A stretch of 21,488 nucleotides of DNA from CAYLZW01 sp964388085. GTDB taxonomy: Bacteria > Myxococcota > UBA727 > CAYLZW01. Shown here one piece after another: positions 1-6,452 of this stretch. Made by a program: the position numbers and the translations under genes. Position 1 is the first letter of the stretch. Each line of letters opens with the position of its first letter. The notes beneath the pieces are model-generated. The model was not told where the DNA came from and searched no databases. It saw only the letters and a list, made by a program, of their open reading frames with translations. The stretch is taken from contig CAYLZW010000075.1 in assembly GCA_964388085.1 (NCBI GenBank), positions 1 to 21,488 on the forward strand, in the 5' to 3' direction.

Positions 1-863
1 AGGTGCACGGGCTTGCGCTCGCGCTTGTCGATGCGCTTGCCCTGCACGCCGACGCGCACGAGGTGACGTCCCTTGACGAGCGGCGAGGGCGCGGCCGAGA
101 GGTGCACGGCGAAGGGCAGCGCGTCGCTCGGATCGGCGTACTCGTAGTGGAAGGCGTTCACCCACTCCTCGACGCGCACGCTGCCGGCGCTCGGGCGCTG
201 GCCGTTCTGCATGAAGCGGCGGGCGTAGGTGTAGCTGGCGGTGTCGACGTCGATGGCGAAGGTGGAGAGGTTGTCCTCGCGCGTGTCGGTGAGCGGGTTC
301 ACGCCCGCGTGCACGAAGGTGCCGCCGGGATCCTGCGCCACCGGCTCGGGCTCCGGCGCCGGCTGCTCGCTCGGGTGCATTGGCGGCGACGCGGGCAGCA
401 TGGCGCCGCCACCGAGGACGCCCGGTCCGGCGGTGCCGCGTCCCTGCCCGCTGCCAAGCTGCGCCATGGCGCCGCGCGTCTGCCGTCGGAGCCGCATCTC
501 CGCCTTCTTGAGCTTCGCGGGGCTCGGGGCGTTCATCAGGCCGTCCGCGCGCTCCAGCTGCGCGTCACCTTTCGGCGCGGCGATGGCGGGCACGTCATTT
601 CCGCTCGCCGTCACGCTGCGCTCGGGAGCAGGCGCGTCGTCGCGCGGCGGGGGTTCGGCCTCCTCCTGCTGGTCCTTGTCGGCGCCGGCGAAGTCGCGCG
701 CGGCGCCTTCATCGAGGCTCTTCTGCTCCGTGCTCGTCGCCGAGCTGCCGGTGCCGGCGCGGTTGTCGTACACGATGGTGTCGGGCTCCTGCGGCGAGCC
801 AGCGCAGGCGACGACGGAGGCGAGCAAGAGCGAGGAGGCGGTCTTGAAGTAGCGACGGGACAT
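1..863 (-). CDS. YfbK-like von Willebrand factor A lipoprotein, N-terminal part (cut by window start)
   Basis: The gene reads leftwards from an ATG at 863-861, with AAGGAG six bases upstream (869-874), and runs off the window after 287 residues without a stop. Residues 1-20 are a lipoprotein signal with lipobox VVAC and Cys20. A low-complexity acidic/Pro-rich linker follows to about residue 185. From about 188 the sequence matches the conserved N-terminal region of YfbK-type proteins: NPLTD, then DNLSTFAIDVDTASY, RRFMQNG, and VRVEEWVNAFHYEY. In this family that region precedes a vWA domain with a MIDAS metal site and a C-terminal DUF3520 region; both would lie outside the window. The likely role is an outer-membrane or periplasmic adhesion or scaffold lipoprotein; its ligand is unknown. 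It has its own strong ribosome site and a 102-base spacer behind the HAD gene, so it may be the last gene of that run or transcribed separately. Confidence 0.88.
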   Translation of the reverse strand, partial: MSRRYFKTASSLLLASVVACAGSPQEPDTIVYDNRAGTGSSATSTEQKSLDEGAARDFAGADKDQQEEAEPPPRDDAPAPERSVTASGNDVPAIAAPKGDAQLERADGLMNAPSPAKLKKAEMRLRRQTRGAMAQLGSGQGRGTAGPGVLGGGAMLPASPPMHPSEQPAPEPEPVAQDPGGTFVHAGVNPLTDTREDNLSTFAIDVDTASYTYARRFMQNGQRPSAGSVRVEEWVNAFHYEYADPSDALPFAVHLSAAPSPLVKGRHLVRVGVQGKRIDKRERKPVH

Positions 864-887
864 GGCAGCTCCTTGTTTCCGATGGTT

Positions 888-905
888 CCGTTCGAGGGTG
901 AACGG
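888..905. other. Short inverted repeat in the leader of the vWA lipoprotein gene
   Basis: CCGTTC at 888-893 and GAACGG at 900-905 form a 6-bp stem with a 6-nt loop, 25 bases upstream of the ATG at 863. No T-run follows on the minus strand, so it is not a standard terminator for the HAD gene ending at 966. It could be a leader hairpin or an operator, or chance. The rest of the 102-base spacer shows only the Shine-Dalgarno sequence. Confidence 0.25.
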
Positions 906-965
906 TGGAAACGGAGCCGCTTTGGGTTCGGTCTAACGGCGCCTCAGATCCTGGATCCGCCAGCG

Positions 966-1889
966 CTACAGCGCCGCGGCGATCTCGCAGAGCTCGTCCG
1001 GGATTCCGAAGCGCAGGGCGGCGTCCTCGATGGCGCGCGCGACCTCCTTCTCGGGCACGCGCTGGCGCCGGATGTCGTCGGCCACGGCGCGCAGCTCGCG
1101 CGGGTGGATGCGCTTCATGTGCGCGAGCACGAGGGCGGTCTGCAGGAACGAGCGCGTCTCGAGCACGCGCGGGTCGCCGCTCTGCTTCGGATCGCGGCCG
1201 GAGGCGAGGTGGATGAAGATGCGCTCGACGGGATCGCTCGTCAGCGACAGGCGCTCGGCGAGCGTCAGGCAGGCGCGCAGCTCGAGGGCGCCGGTCTTGT
1301 GCTTCTTCAAGCGGCGCTCGAGCTCCTGGCCCGAGAGCCCGGCGCACACGTCGCCGAACAGGCAGAAGACAAGGGCGTCCGCCTCGACGTCGTCGCCGAA
1401 CAATAGCCAACGCGAGCGCTCGCTGGCCTCGAGGCGATAGAGCAAGAGCGCGATGAGCTTGTAACCGACCTGCTGGAGGATGGCCTGCGGCCGTCCCTTC
1501 TTGGCGAGCCCGAGCTGGTCCTTGAAGGTGATGCCGTCGAAGCCGACGCCGTCGAGCGTCATCTTCTCTTCGATGACGCGGCGCAGCTGCACAGGCGAGC
1601 CCGAGATGAAGTAGAGCGGCACGAGGGCGCTCCTCTCGGCTGGCCCGCGGCGAAGCGCGCGCAAGAGCGGCACGGTGCCGGGCAGCGCGCGCTTGTCGAT
1701 GGCGAGCTCGAGCGGGATCGAGAGCAGCCCGCGCAGCGACGAGAAGCGGGTGTCGAGATAGGTCTTGTCGATGTCCCAGATGAGGATGTCGCCGCTGTGC
1801 TCGGACAGCCGCCGGTCGTTGGTGCGCTCGAGGAAGGGATAGACGCTCGGTCGTTCGATGCCGCTCGGGGCGGCGCGCTCAGGAAGCAA
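966..1889 (-). CDS. HAD-superfamily phosphatase, App1 (phosphatidate phosphatase)-like
   Basis: This is a 307-residue protein without signal peptide. HAD motif I is DIDKT (D39, D41, T43: nucleophile and acid/base Asp). Motif II is the Ser of YFISGSP (S96), a plausible motif III Lys is K144, and motif IV is GDDVEAD (165-170). The order and spacing, with ISGSP followed by QLRRVIEEKM, resemble the catalytic domain of App1-type phosphatidate phosphatases, so removal of phosphate from phosphatidate or lysophosphatidate is the best guess. The substrate is inferred, helped by the context of an acyltransferase and a GpsA-like gene immediately upstream. The chosen start is TTG at 1889, overlapping the upstream gene end (1879) by 11 bases, with a weak AGGGA upstream; no in-frame ATG precedes motif I. 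Another HAD hydrolase role is possible. Confidence 0.78.
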   Translation of the reverse strand: MLPERAAPSGIERPSVYPFLERTNDRRLSEHSGDILIWDIDKTYLDTRFSSLRGLLSIPLELAIDKRALPGTVPLLRALRRGPAERSALVPLYFISGSPVQLRRVIEEKMTLDGVGFDGITFKDQLGLAKKGRPQAILQQVGYKLIALLLYRLEASERSRWLLFGDDVEADALVFCLFGDVCAGLSGQELERRLKKHKTGALELRACLTLAERLSLTSDPVERIFIHLASGRDPKQSGDPRVLETRSFLQTALVLAHMKRIHPRELRAVADDIRRQRVPEKEVARAIEDAALRFGIPDELCEIAAAL

Positions 1890-2862
1890 GTGCGTCCCTG
1901 CCGAGAGTGAGGTTCGTCATCAGCACGGCCTCGAGCGCCTCGCGCGCGTCCGCCTGCCCTGCCAGCACGGCGGCGACGGCGCGCACGAGCGGCAGCTCGA
2001 GGTCCATGCGCGCGGCCAGCGCGGCGGCCTCGTACGCCGTCGTCACCCCCTCGACGACGCCGTGCGCCTCGCTCAGCACCTCGGCGAGCGGCTTCCCGCG
2101 CGCCACCTGATCGCCGGTGTGGAAGTTGCGTAGCGTCGACGTCACCCGACGAGGGATGAGGTCGCCGATGCCGGCGAGGCCGGTGAAGGTCTCGACCTCG
2201 GCGCCGAGCGCGCTGCCGAGGCGCATGGCCTCGGACAGCCCGTGCGCGAGCAGCACGCCGCGCGCGGTCTCGCCGAGATCGAGCGCGTCCGACATGCCGG
2301 CGGCGATCATGGCGACGTTCGAGAGCGCGCCCGCCACCTCGACGCCGATGGGATCGCGCGAGCCGTGCACGCGCACGGGCGTGCCTTCGGCGAGGCGGCG
2401 CGTGGACTCGATCACCTCGACGTAGCGCGACGCGACCACGGCCGCGAGCGGACGGCCGCTGCCGAAGTCCTCCGTATAGAGCGGCCCACCGAGGGCCCCC
2501 ACGCGCTTGACGCAGGTGACCGCCCGGATGGCCTTGTGCGGCAACAAGAAGCCCTCGCCGACGCCGCGGCAGCCGTGCAGCACCAGGTGATCGCCGGCCG
2601 CGAAGGGCGCGTAGGCCTTGGCGACCTCGAGCAGCGAGGTGGCGGGCACGGCGATGAAGATGAAGCTGCCGCCGTTCACGGCCTCGGCGAGCGAGTCGGT
2701 GGTCTCGAGACCCGGCAGCTCCTGTTCGGCCTGCTTTCGCGACAGCTCCCGCCGCGCGTACATGCGCACGCGCGCGCCGCCGAGCAGCAACATGCCGGCG
2801 ACGCCGCGGCCGAGCTTGCCTGCGCCGAGCACGGCGACGATGGGCTGCGCGCTGCTCGTCAC
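1879..2862 (-). CDS. GpsA-family glycerol-3-phosphate dehydrogenase homologue with altered active site
   Basis: This is a 327-residue protein, the usual length for NAD(P)-dependent glycerol-3-phosphate dehydrogenases. The N-terminal Rossmann motif GAGKLG is at 13-18. The C-terminal helical domain is recognisable by GALSNVAMIAAGMSDAL (178-194), GLAGIGDL (228-235), LRN (244-246) and the VVEGVTTA segment (269-276). The GTG start at 2862-2860 overlaps the acyltransferase TGA in a GTGA arrangement, so translation is probably coupled; the frame stays open much further upstream, but that part is the out-of-frame shadow of the acyltransferase. The two lysines that define catalysis in the family are absent: the KG(I/V) Lys is Arg99 (CRGV) and the ALKN Lys is Ser181 (ALSN). 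Asp234, Arg245 and Asn246 remain. It may be inactive, regulatory, or act on a different substrate, so no gene symbol is given. Confidence 0.85.
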   Translation of the reverse strand: MTSSAQPIVAVLGAGKLGRGVAGMLLLGGARVRMYARRELSRKQAEQELPGLETTDSLAEAVNGGSFIFIAVPATSLLEVAKAYAPFAAGDHLVLHGCRGVGEGFLLPHKAIRAVTCVKRVGALGGPLYTEDFGSGRPLAAVVASRYVEVIESTRRLAEGTPVRVHGSRDPIGVEVAGALSNVAMIAAGMSDALDLGETARGVLLAHGLSEAMRLGSALGAEVETFTGLAGIGDLIPRRVTSTLRNFHTGDQVARGKPLAEVLSEAHGVVEGVTTAYEAAALAARMDLELPLVRAVAAVLAGQADAREALEAVLMTNLTLGRDALAS

Positions 2863-4502
2863 GCCGCCACCCGCAGCGTCCTGTGGTCGGCGGAGAGCGC
2901 CGGCGCCATGCCCTCGCGGCGGCCGAGCCGGTATCCCTCGAGGTGGTTTTGGTAATAGAACAAGAGCGCGCGGTCGGTCGGGAACACGCGGTCTCCCCGG
3001 CGGATGGCGGCCGCGTTGTGGTGATAGATGCTGAAGTGCCTGAGGCCGTCGGTGACGACGTCCTCGGCGTTGCCCGCGCTGACCACCGGGCCGAGCCGAA
3101 CGCCGCCGCGCGCGCACAGGCCGCGCAGCTCGACGAGCAGCCGCTCCGCCTCGTCGTAGACGTCGCGCAGCAGCATCTCCTCGCGCGGGCCGCCCGCGCG
3201 CAAGAGCCGCACGAGCTCGACCTCGGGGTTCTGCCGGCGCAGCAGGTCGAAGATGGCGCGCGCAGTGACGTGCGTCGACTGGATCACCGCGTCGCGCATG
3301 AACGCGTCGGCCACCTTCTCGCCCACCTCGCGCGTGTACTCGGCGTCTCGTTGCGCGTGGTGCGCGGGCACGCCGCCGACGAGCACGTAGCGCTCGGGGT
3401 CGATGACGCGGCCGCTCGGATCGAGGCTGTTGCCCTCGTCGTCGACGTAGTTGCCGAAGGGATCGCTGCCGCGGCCGAGCGTGAAGAAGATCTTCGAGTC
3501 GAGGCTGAAGAGCTGGCGGATGAAGTCGAACACGCGCTTTGGCCGCGAGAACTCGTCGTCGCTGATGATGTAGCGGCTCTTGCCGACCTCCTTCAGGAAG
3601 TCGTCGATGAGCGTCTCGGCCTCGAGCACGAGCTGAAAGGACAGCGTCGCCGGCACGATGAACACGCGCGGGTTCGGCTTGCCGCGGTTCAGGTTGTTCA
3701 CGAACGCGTTCACGCCGCAGCCGAGCAATCCGAGCTTGAGCTTCTTCTCGACGGCGCCCGAGCGCGAGCGGGTGCCGCCGGGGAAGAAGATGTTGTCGTA
3801 GCCCGCCTCGAGCGTGAGCGTGCAGTACTCCTTGAGCACCTCCTTATAGAGCGGGTCGGTCTTCTTCCGGTCGACGGTGTAGGCGCCGAGGTTGTGCATG
3901 AAGAAGCCCATGAGCGGGTTCTGGAACAGGTTCAGGCCGGCGCCGTAGAGGAAGGGCGGCAGGCCGAGGCGCCAGAGCGCGTAGCCGACGACGATGCTGT
4001 CGAGGTTCGAGACGTGCGTCGGCACGAGGATGACGGTGCCGACCTCGTGCAGGCGGCGCAGGTGCTCGGTCTCGCCCTGCACGACGAGGGCGTCCTCGAT
4101 GCGGGGCAGCTCCGGCAGGCCGGTGACGAGGCGCTTTGGCGACACGGCGTTCAAGAGCAGCCCGAGCGCCGGTACGCCCGCGCGCGTCACCGCCTGGTAG
4201 ACGCGCTCATCGAAGTTGCCGGCGATCTCGTGTCCGTAGCGAGAGACCGCGCGCCGCACGAGGTCGCGGTGTATGCGATCGGAGGCGCCGCGCATGTTGC
4301 GCTGCAGCTCTCGCCAGAACGCCTCGTCGCCGGCCTTCTTGCTCGAGGGCTCCTCTTCGCGCAGCCGCCGCGTCTCGTAATAGACGCTGTCGGCGAGCGC
4401 CTCGTCGAGGCGCTGGCTGCCGCGCGCGTGACGGGCGGTGACGCGCTCCGTGATGCGGCCCGTGAGCTCGGTGAGGATTCGCTCTTGATCTTCAGGTCGC
4501 AT
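2859..4502 (-). CDS. Glycerol-3-phosphate/lysophosphatidate acyltransferase (PlsB/PlsC-like)
   Basis: This is a 547-residue cytoplasmic or membrane-peripheral acyltransferase. The family motifs appear in order: HVSNLD (H163, D168; the HX4D catalytic pair), GAYTVDR (206-212), FPGGTRSRSG (240-249, binding the glycerol phosphate; PlsB-like with Gly for the usual Glu of FPEGT), and VFIVPATLSF at about 280. A long N-terminal region (1-135) and a C-terminal region of about 200 residues flank the acyltransferase core, giving a size between PlsC (about 250) and PlsB (about 800). The expected reaction is acyl transfer to glycerol-3-phosphate or lysophosphatidate. The start is the ATG at 4502-4500. An in-frame GTG at 4523 is an alternative. 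Neither has a Shine-Dalgarno sequence, but a TACACT box lies 8 bases before the ATG. It is the first gene of a coupled trio with the GpsA-like and HAD genes. Confidence 0.85.
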   Translation of the reverse strand: MRPEDQERILTELTGRITERVTARHARGSQRLDEALADSVYYETRRLREEEPSSKKAGDEAFWRELQRNMRGASDRIHRDLVRRAVSRYGHEIAGNFDERVYQAVTRAGVPALGLLLNAVSPKRLVTGLPELPRIEDALVVQGETEHLRRLHEVGTVILVPTHVSNLDSIVVGYALWRLGLPPFLYGAGLNLFQNPLMGFFMHNLGAYTVDRKKTDPLYKEVLKEYCTLTLEAGYDNIFFPGGTRSRSGAVEKKLKLGLLGCGVNAFVNNLNRGKPNPRVFIVPATLSFQLVLEAETLIDDFLKEVGKSRYIISDDEFSRPKRVFDFIRQLFSLDSKIFFTLGRGSDPFGNYVDDEGNSLDPSGRVIDPERYVLVGGVPAHHAQRDAEYTREVGEKVADAFMRDAVIQSTHVTARAIFDLLRRQNPEVELVRLLRAGGPREEMLLRDVYDEAERLLVELRGLCARGGVRLGPVVSAGNAEDVVTDGLRHFSIYHHNAAAIRRGDRVFPTDRALLFYYQNHLEGYRLGRREGMAPALSADHRTLRVAA

Positions 4503-4510
4503 GCGCCGGG

Positions 4511-4516
4511 AGTGTA
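4511..4516 (-). promoter_or_regulatory. Candidate -10 box (TACACT) of the acyltransferase cluster
   Basis: On the minus strand TACACT matches the TATAAT consensus at four of six positions and ends 8 bases before the ATG at 4502. Transcription would then start within about 3 bases of the start codon, fitting the lack of a Shine-Dalgarno sequence. No convincing -35 is visible. Confidence 0.35.
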
Positions 4517-4576
4517 CACCCACGCGGCGCGCGGAGCAGGACGCTGGCCGCTGCCGGACGCACGGCGCGACCTCAA

Positions 4577-4604
4577 TTGCATCGCGAGCCGGGTCAGGTA
4601 GCGT
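4577..4604 (+). promoter_or_regulatory. Candidate sigma-70 promoter for the choice-of-anchor L lipoprotein
   Basis: TTGCAT (4577-4582) and TAGCGT (4599-4604) are separated by 16 bases, and the ATG lies 22 bases after the -10. The resulting leader of about 15 bases would still contain the GAGG ribosome site at 4615-4618. The match to consensus is only moderate. Confidence 0.3.
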
Positions 4605-4626
4605 TGGCCCGAACGAGGTCCTGTCG

Positions 4627-5955
4627 ATGCGCGCAAGCTTGTGGAGTCGCCACCCTTCGCTGTTCGTGCTGTTGCTGCTGTCGCTCGGGTCGCTGGTCGG
4701 CTGCGCCTGCGAGATGCAGGCTGTGTCGACCTGTGAGTACGAGGGCGAAGGCTACGCCACGGGCGATCGCTTCCCGGCCGCGGACGGCTGCAACACCTGT
4801 ACGTGCCTCTCGAGCGGCGAGGTGTCCTGTCCGACGACCGCCTGCTCGGGCGAGGGCGAAGGCGAGGGCGAAGGCGAGGGCGAAGGCGAGGGCGAGGGCG
4901 AGGGCGAGGACGCGGGTCCGCCGCGTCCCCCGACCGACTGCGAGGACACCGACGAGGACGGCTACTTCACCTGCCTCGACGCCAACTACCCCGAGTGGCC
5001 GCAGGTGATCGACTGCGACGACGGCCGCTGGTTCGTGCAGCCGGAGGGCTACGAGTTCCCTGACAACGGCATCGACGACAACTGCAACGACGAGATCGAC
5101 GAGGTGCCCGTGTGCGCGTGCGCGCTCGACGGCACGCTCGCCGCGGCCGACGTGCTCGCCTCCATGGACCTGTGCGACACCACCATCGGCGCGATCTCGA
5201 AGACGGGCAACGCGGCGCAGTTCGGCGTGTTCGCCAACTACTTCGGGGACATCGTGCCGCAGCGCGGCGACTGCCTCGCGGTCATGTCGACGGGAGAGGC
5301 GGGCAGCAGCGACGTCGGCTCCAGCGGCGGCTCCTATTGCCCGACCGGCACCGGCTGCGGCTTCTCCGATGGCTGCCACGTCGACCCGGATCCACAGGGG
5401 GCCGGCGACGCGGTGTGTGACCTCGCCACCATGACGCTGACCTTGCACCCGCCGAAGAACGCCAAGGGCTTCGAGTTCCAGTTCATGTTCTTGAGCGCGG
5501 AGTGGCCCGAGTTCTTGTGCCTCTCCTACAACGACACGTTCTACACCATCGTCGAGTCCGACGGCGTCAACGCCGGCGCGCCCACCAACGTGTCCTTCGA
5601 TCCGCAGCAGCGCGCCATCACGGTCAACGTCGGCTTCTTCGAGCAGCCGCGCGACTGGACGACGGCGCTCACCAACACGCCCTTCGGCGCCGCCGCGCCG
5701 GGCGCGGACTGCTCCACGTCGTCGAGCGCCGAGTGCACGCTGCCCGAGTACTGCAGCGACACGAGCATCGATCTCGGCTACGTCGGCTCCGGCAGCGGCT
5801 GGCTCACCACGCGCGCGCCCTTCGCGCCGGGCGAGGAGGAGATCCGCGTCGTGTTCACGATCCACGACGAGAGCGATCAGATCTACGACTCGCTGGTGGT
5901 CCTCGATGACTTCCGTTGGGTGCCCTACAAGCCGACGGCCGGCACCTCGAAGTAG
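4627..5955 (+). CDS. Mosaic surface lipoprotein: VWC-like domain, (GE)10 stalk, MopE motif, choice-of-anchor L domain
   Basis: This is a 442-residue protein. The signal peptide ends in lipobox LVGC (Cys26). Residues 36-73 are a six-cysteine VWC/pacifastin-like module (DGCNTCTC core). Residues 75-94 are ten Gly-Glu pairs. Residues 104-160 hold an acidic motif like MopE putative metal-binding repeats (IDCDDG, then NGIDDNCNDEID). From about 165 to 435 is a choice-of-anchor L domain, marked by FEFQFMFLSAEWPEF, YNDTFYTIVES and a C-terminal HDESDQIYDSLVVLDDF segment. Such proteins are lipid-anchored at the cell surface in myxobacteria-like organisms; a binding or adhesion role is inferred and the ligand is unknown. 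The start is ATG 4627 with GAGG eight bases upstream; upstream in-frame codons lack a signal-peptide context. It is divergent from the acyltransferase and convergent with the response regulator. Confidence 0.9.
   Translation: MRASLWSRHPSLFVLLLLSLGSLVGCACEMQAVSTCEYEGEGYATGDRFPAADGCNTCTCLSSGEVSCPTTACSGEGEGEGEGEGEGEGEGEGEDAGPPRPPTDCEDTDEDGYFTCLDANYPEWPQVIDCDDGRWFVQPEGYEFPDNGIDDNCNDEIDEVPVCACALDGTLAAADVLASMDLCDTTIGAISKTGNAAQFGVFANYFGDIVPQRGDCLAVMSTGEAGSSDVGSSGGSYCPTGTGCGFSDGCHVDPDPQGAGDAVCDLATMTLTLHPPKNAKGFEFQFMFLSAEWPEFLCLSYNDTFYTIVESDGVNAGAPTNVSFDPQQRAITVNVGFFEQPRDWTTALTNTPFGAAAPGADCSTSSSAECTLPEYCSDTSIDLGYVGSGSGWLTTRAPFAPGEEEIRVVFTIHDESDQIYDSLVVLDDFRWVPYKPTAGTSK
4849..4908 (+). repeat. Hexanucleotide tandem repeat coding for (Gly-Glu)10
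   Basis: Ten GGCGAG/GGCGAA units alternate, giving a 12-base higher-order period in the first part, then become uniform GGCGAG. The array is in frame and makes an acidic flexible stalk between two cysteine-rich modules. Unit number can change without altering the frame. Confidence 0.95.
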
Positions 5956-5962
5956 GTGCTCT

Positions 5963-5982
5963 GGGGCGACGGCAGCCGCCCC
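5963..5982. terminator. Candidate bidirectional terminator hairpin
   Basis: GGGGCG (5963-5968) pairs with CGCCCC (5977-5982) across an 8-nt loop. It fills most of the 30-base gap between the converging ends of the surface lipoprotein (5955) and the response regulator (5986). The stem is very GC-rich but no T-run follows on either strand, so it is a weak intrinsic-type candidate. Confidence 0.4.
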
Positions 5983-5985
5983 TCG

Positions 5986-6420
5986 TCAGCCGACCACCCC
6001 GTCGAGCAGGTCCCGCAGGTCTTCGTAGTCGAAGGGCTTGTCGAGCACGCGCACGGCGCCGAGGCGGCGGGCCTCCGCGTGCGTGCTGGCGTCGCCGAAG
6101 GCCGTGGTGACGATGACGGGCGTCTGCCAGTCATCCTCTCGCAGCGACGCCAGCGCGAACATGCCCTCGGGGCCGGGCATGCGGATGTCGGTGATGATGG
6201 CGTCGAAGTGCTCCTCCCCGTCGGTGTGCCGCGCCACCGCCTCCATGAGCTCGTAGCCGTTCTTGGCCTGCACGACGTGGAAGCCGTCGCTCTCGAGCTC
6301 CTCGGCGAGGAGGCGGCGCAGCTCGAAGTCGTCCTCGGCGAGGAGCACGCGGCGGCGCCCTGGCTCCTCGTCGGAAGCGGGCCCTGGTGCCGATCTCTCG
6401 ATTCGCTCGGTCTCCTTCAT
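5986..6420 (-). CDS. Single-domain response regulator (receiver only)
   Basis: This is a 144-residue protein made of one receiver domain after a short charged N-terminus of about 30 residues. Visible signature residues are the acidic pair in LLAEDD, the phospho-acceptor Asp in IITDIRMPG, the Thr of VTTAFGD and the Lys of LDKPFD. There is no DNA-binding or enzymatic output domain. The ATG at 6420 has AGAGGG four bases upstream; the frame is open further upstream but that part is a shadow of the kinase. It lies 32 bases downstream of the histidine kinase gene and is almost certainly its cognate partner, acting by protein-protein contact or as a phosphorelay intermediate. Its target is not encoded nearby. 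Confidence 0.92.
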   Translation of the reverse strand: MKETERIERSAPGPASDEEPGRRRVLLAEDDFELRRLLAEELESDGFHVVQAKNGYELMEAVARHTDGEEHFDAIITDIRMPGPEGMFALASLREDDWQTPVIVTTAFGDASTHAEARRLGAVRVLDKPFDYEDLRDLLDGVVG

Positions 6421-6452
6421 GGTGCCCTCTCTCGTCGTGCGGCGTCGGCGTC

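Noticed and set aside
2883..4601. Plus-strand open frame opposite the acyltransferase
   Set aside because: The translation is a Val/Ala/Glu/Arg-rich shadow. The minus strand shows all acyltransferase motifs in order.
4594..5865. Minus-strand open frame opposite the choice-of-anchor L lipoprotein
   Set aside because: It is a shadow frame: the repeat region reads as a meaningless Ala/Leu array, and the plus strand has the signal peptide, cysteine modules and stop at a convergent boundary.
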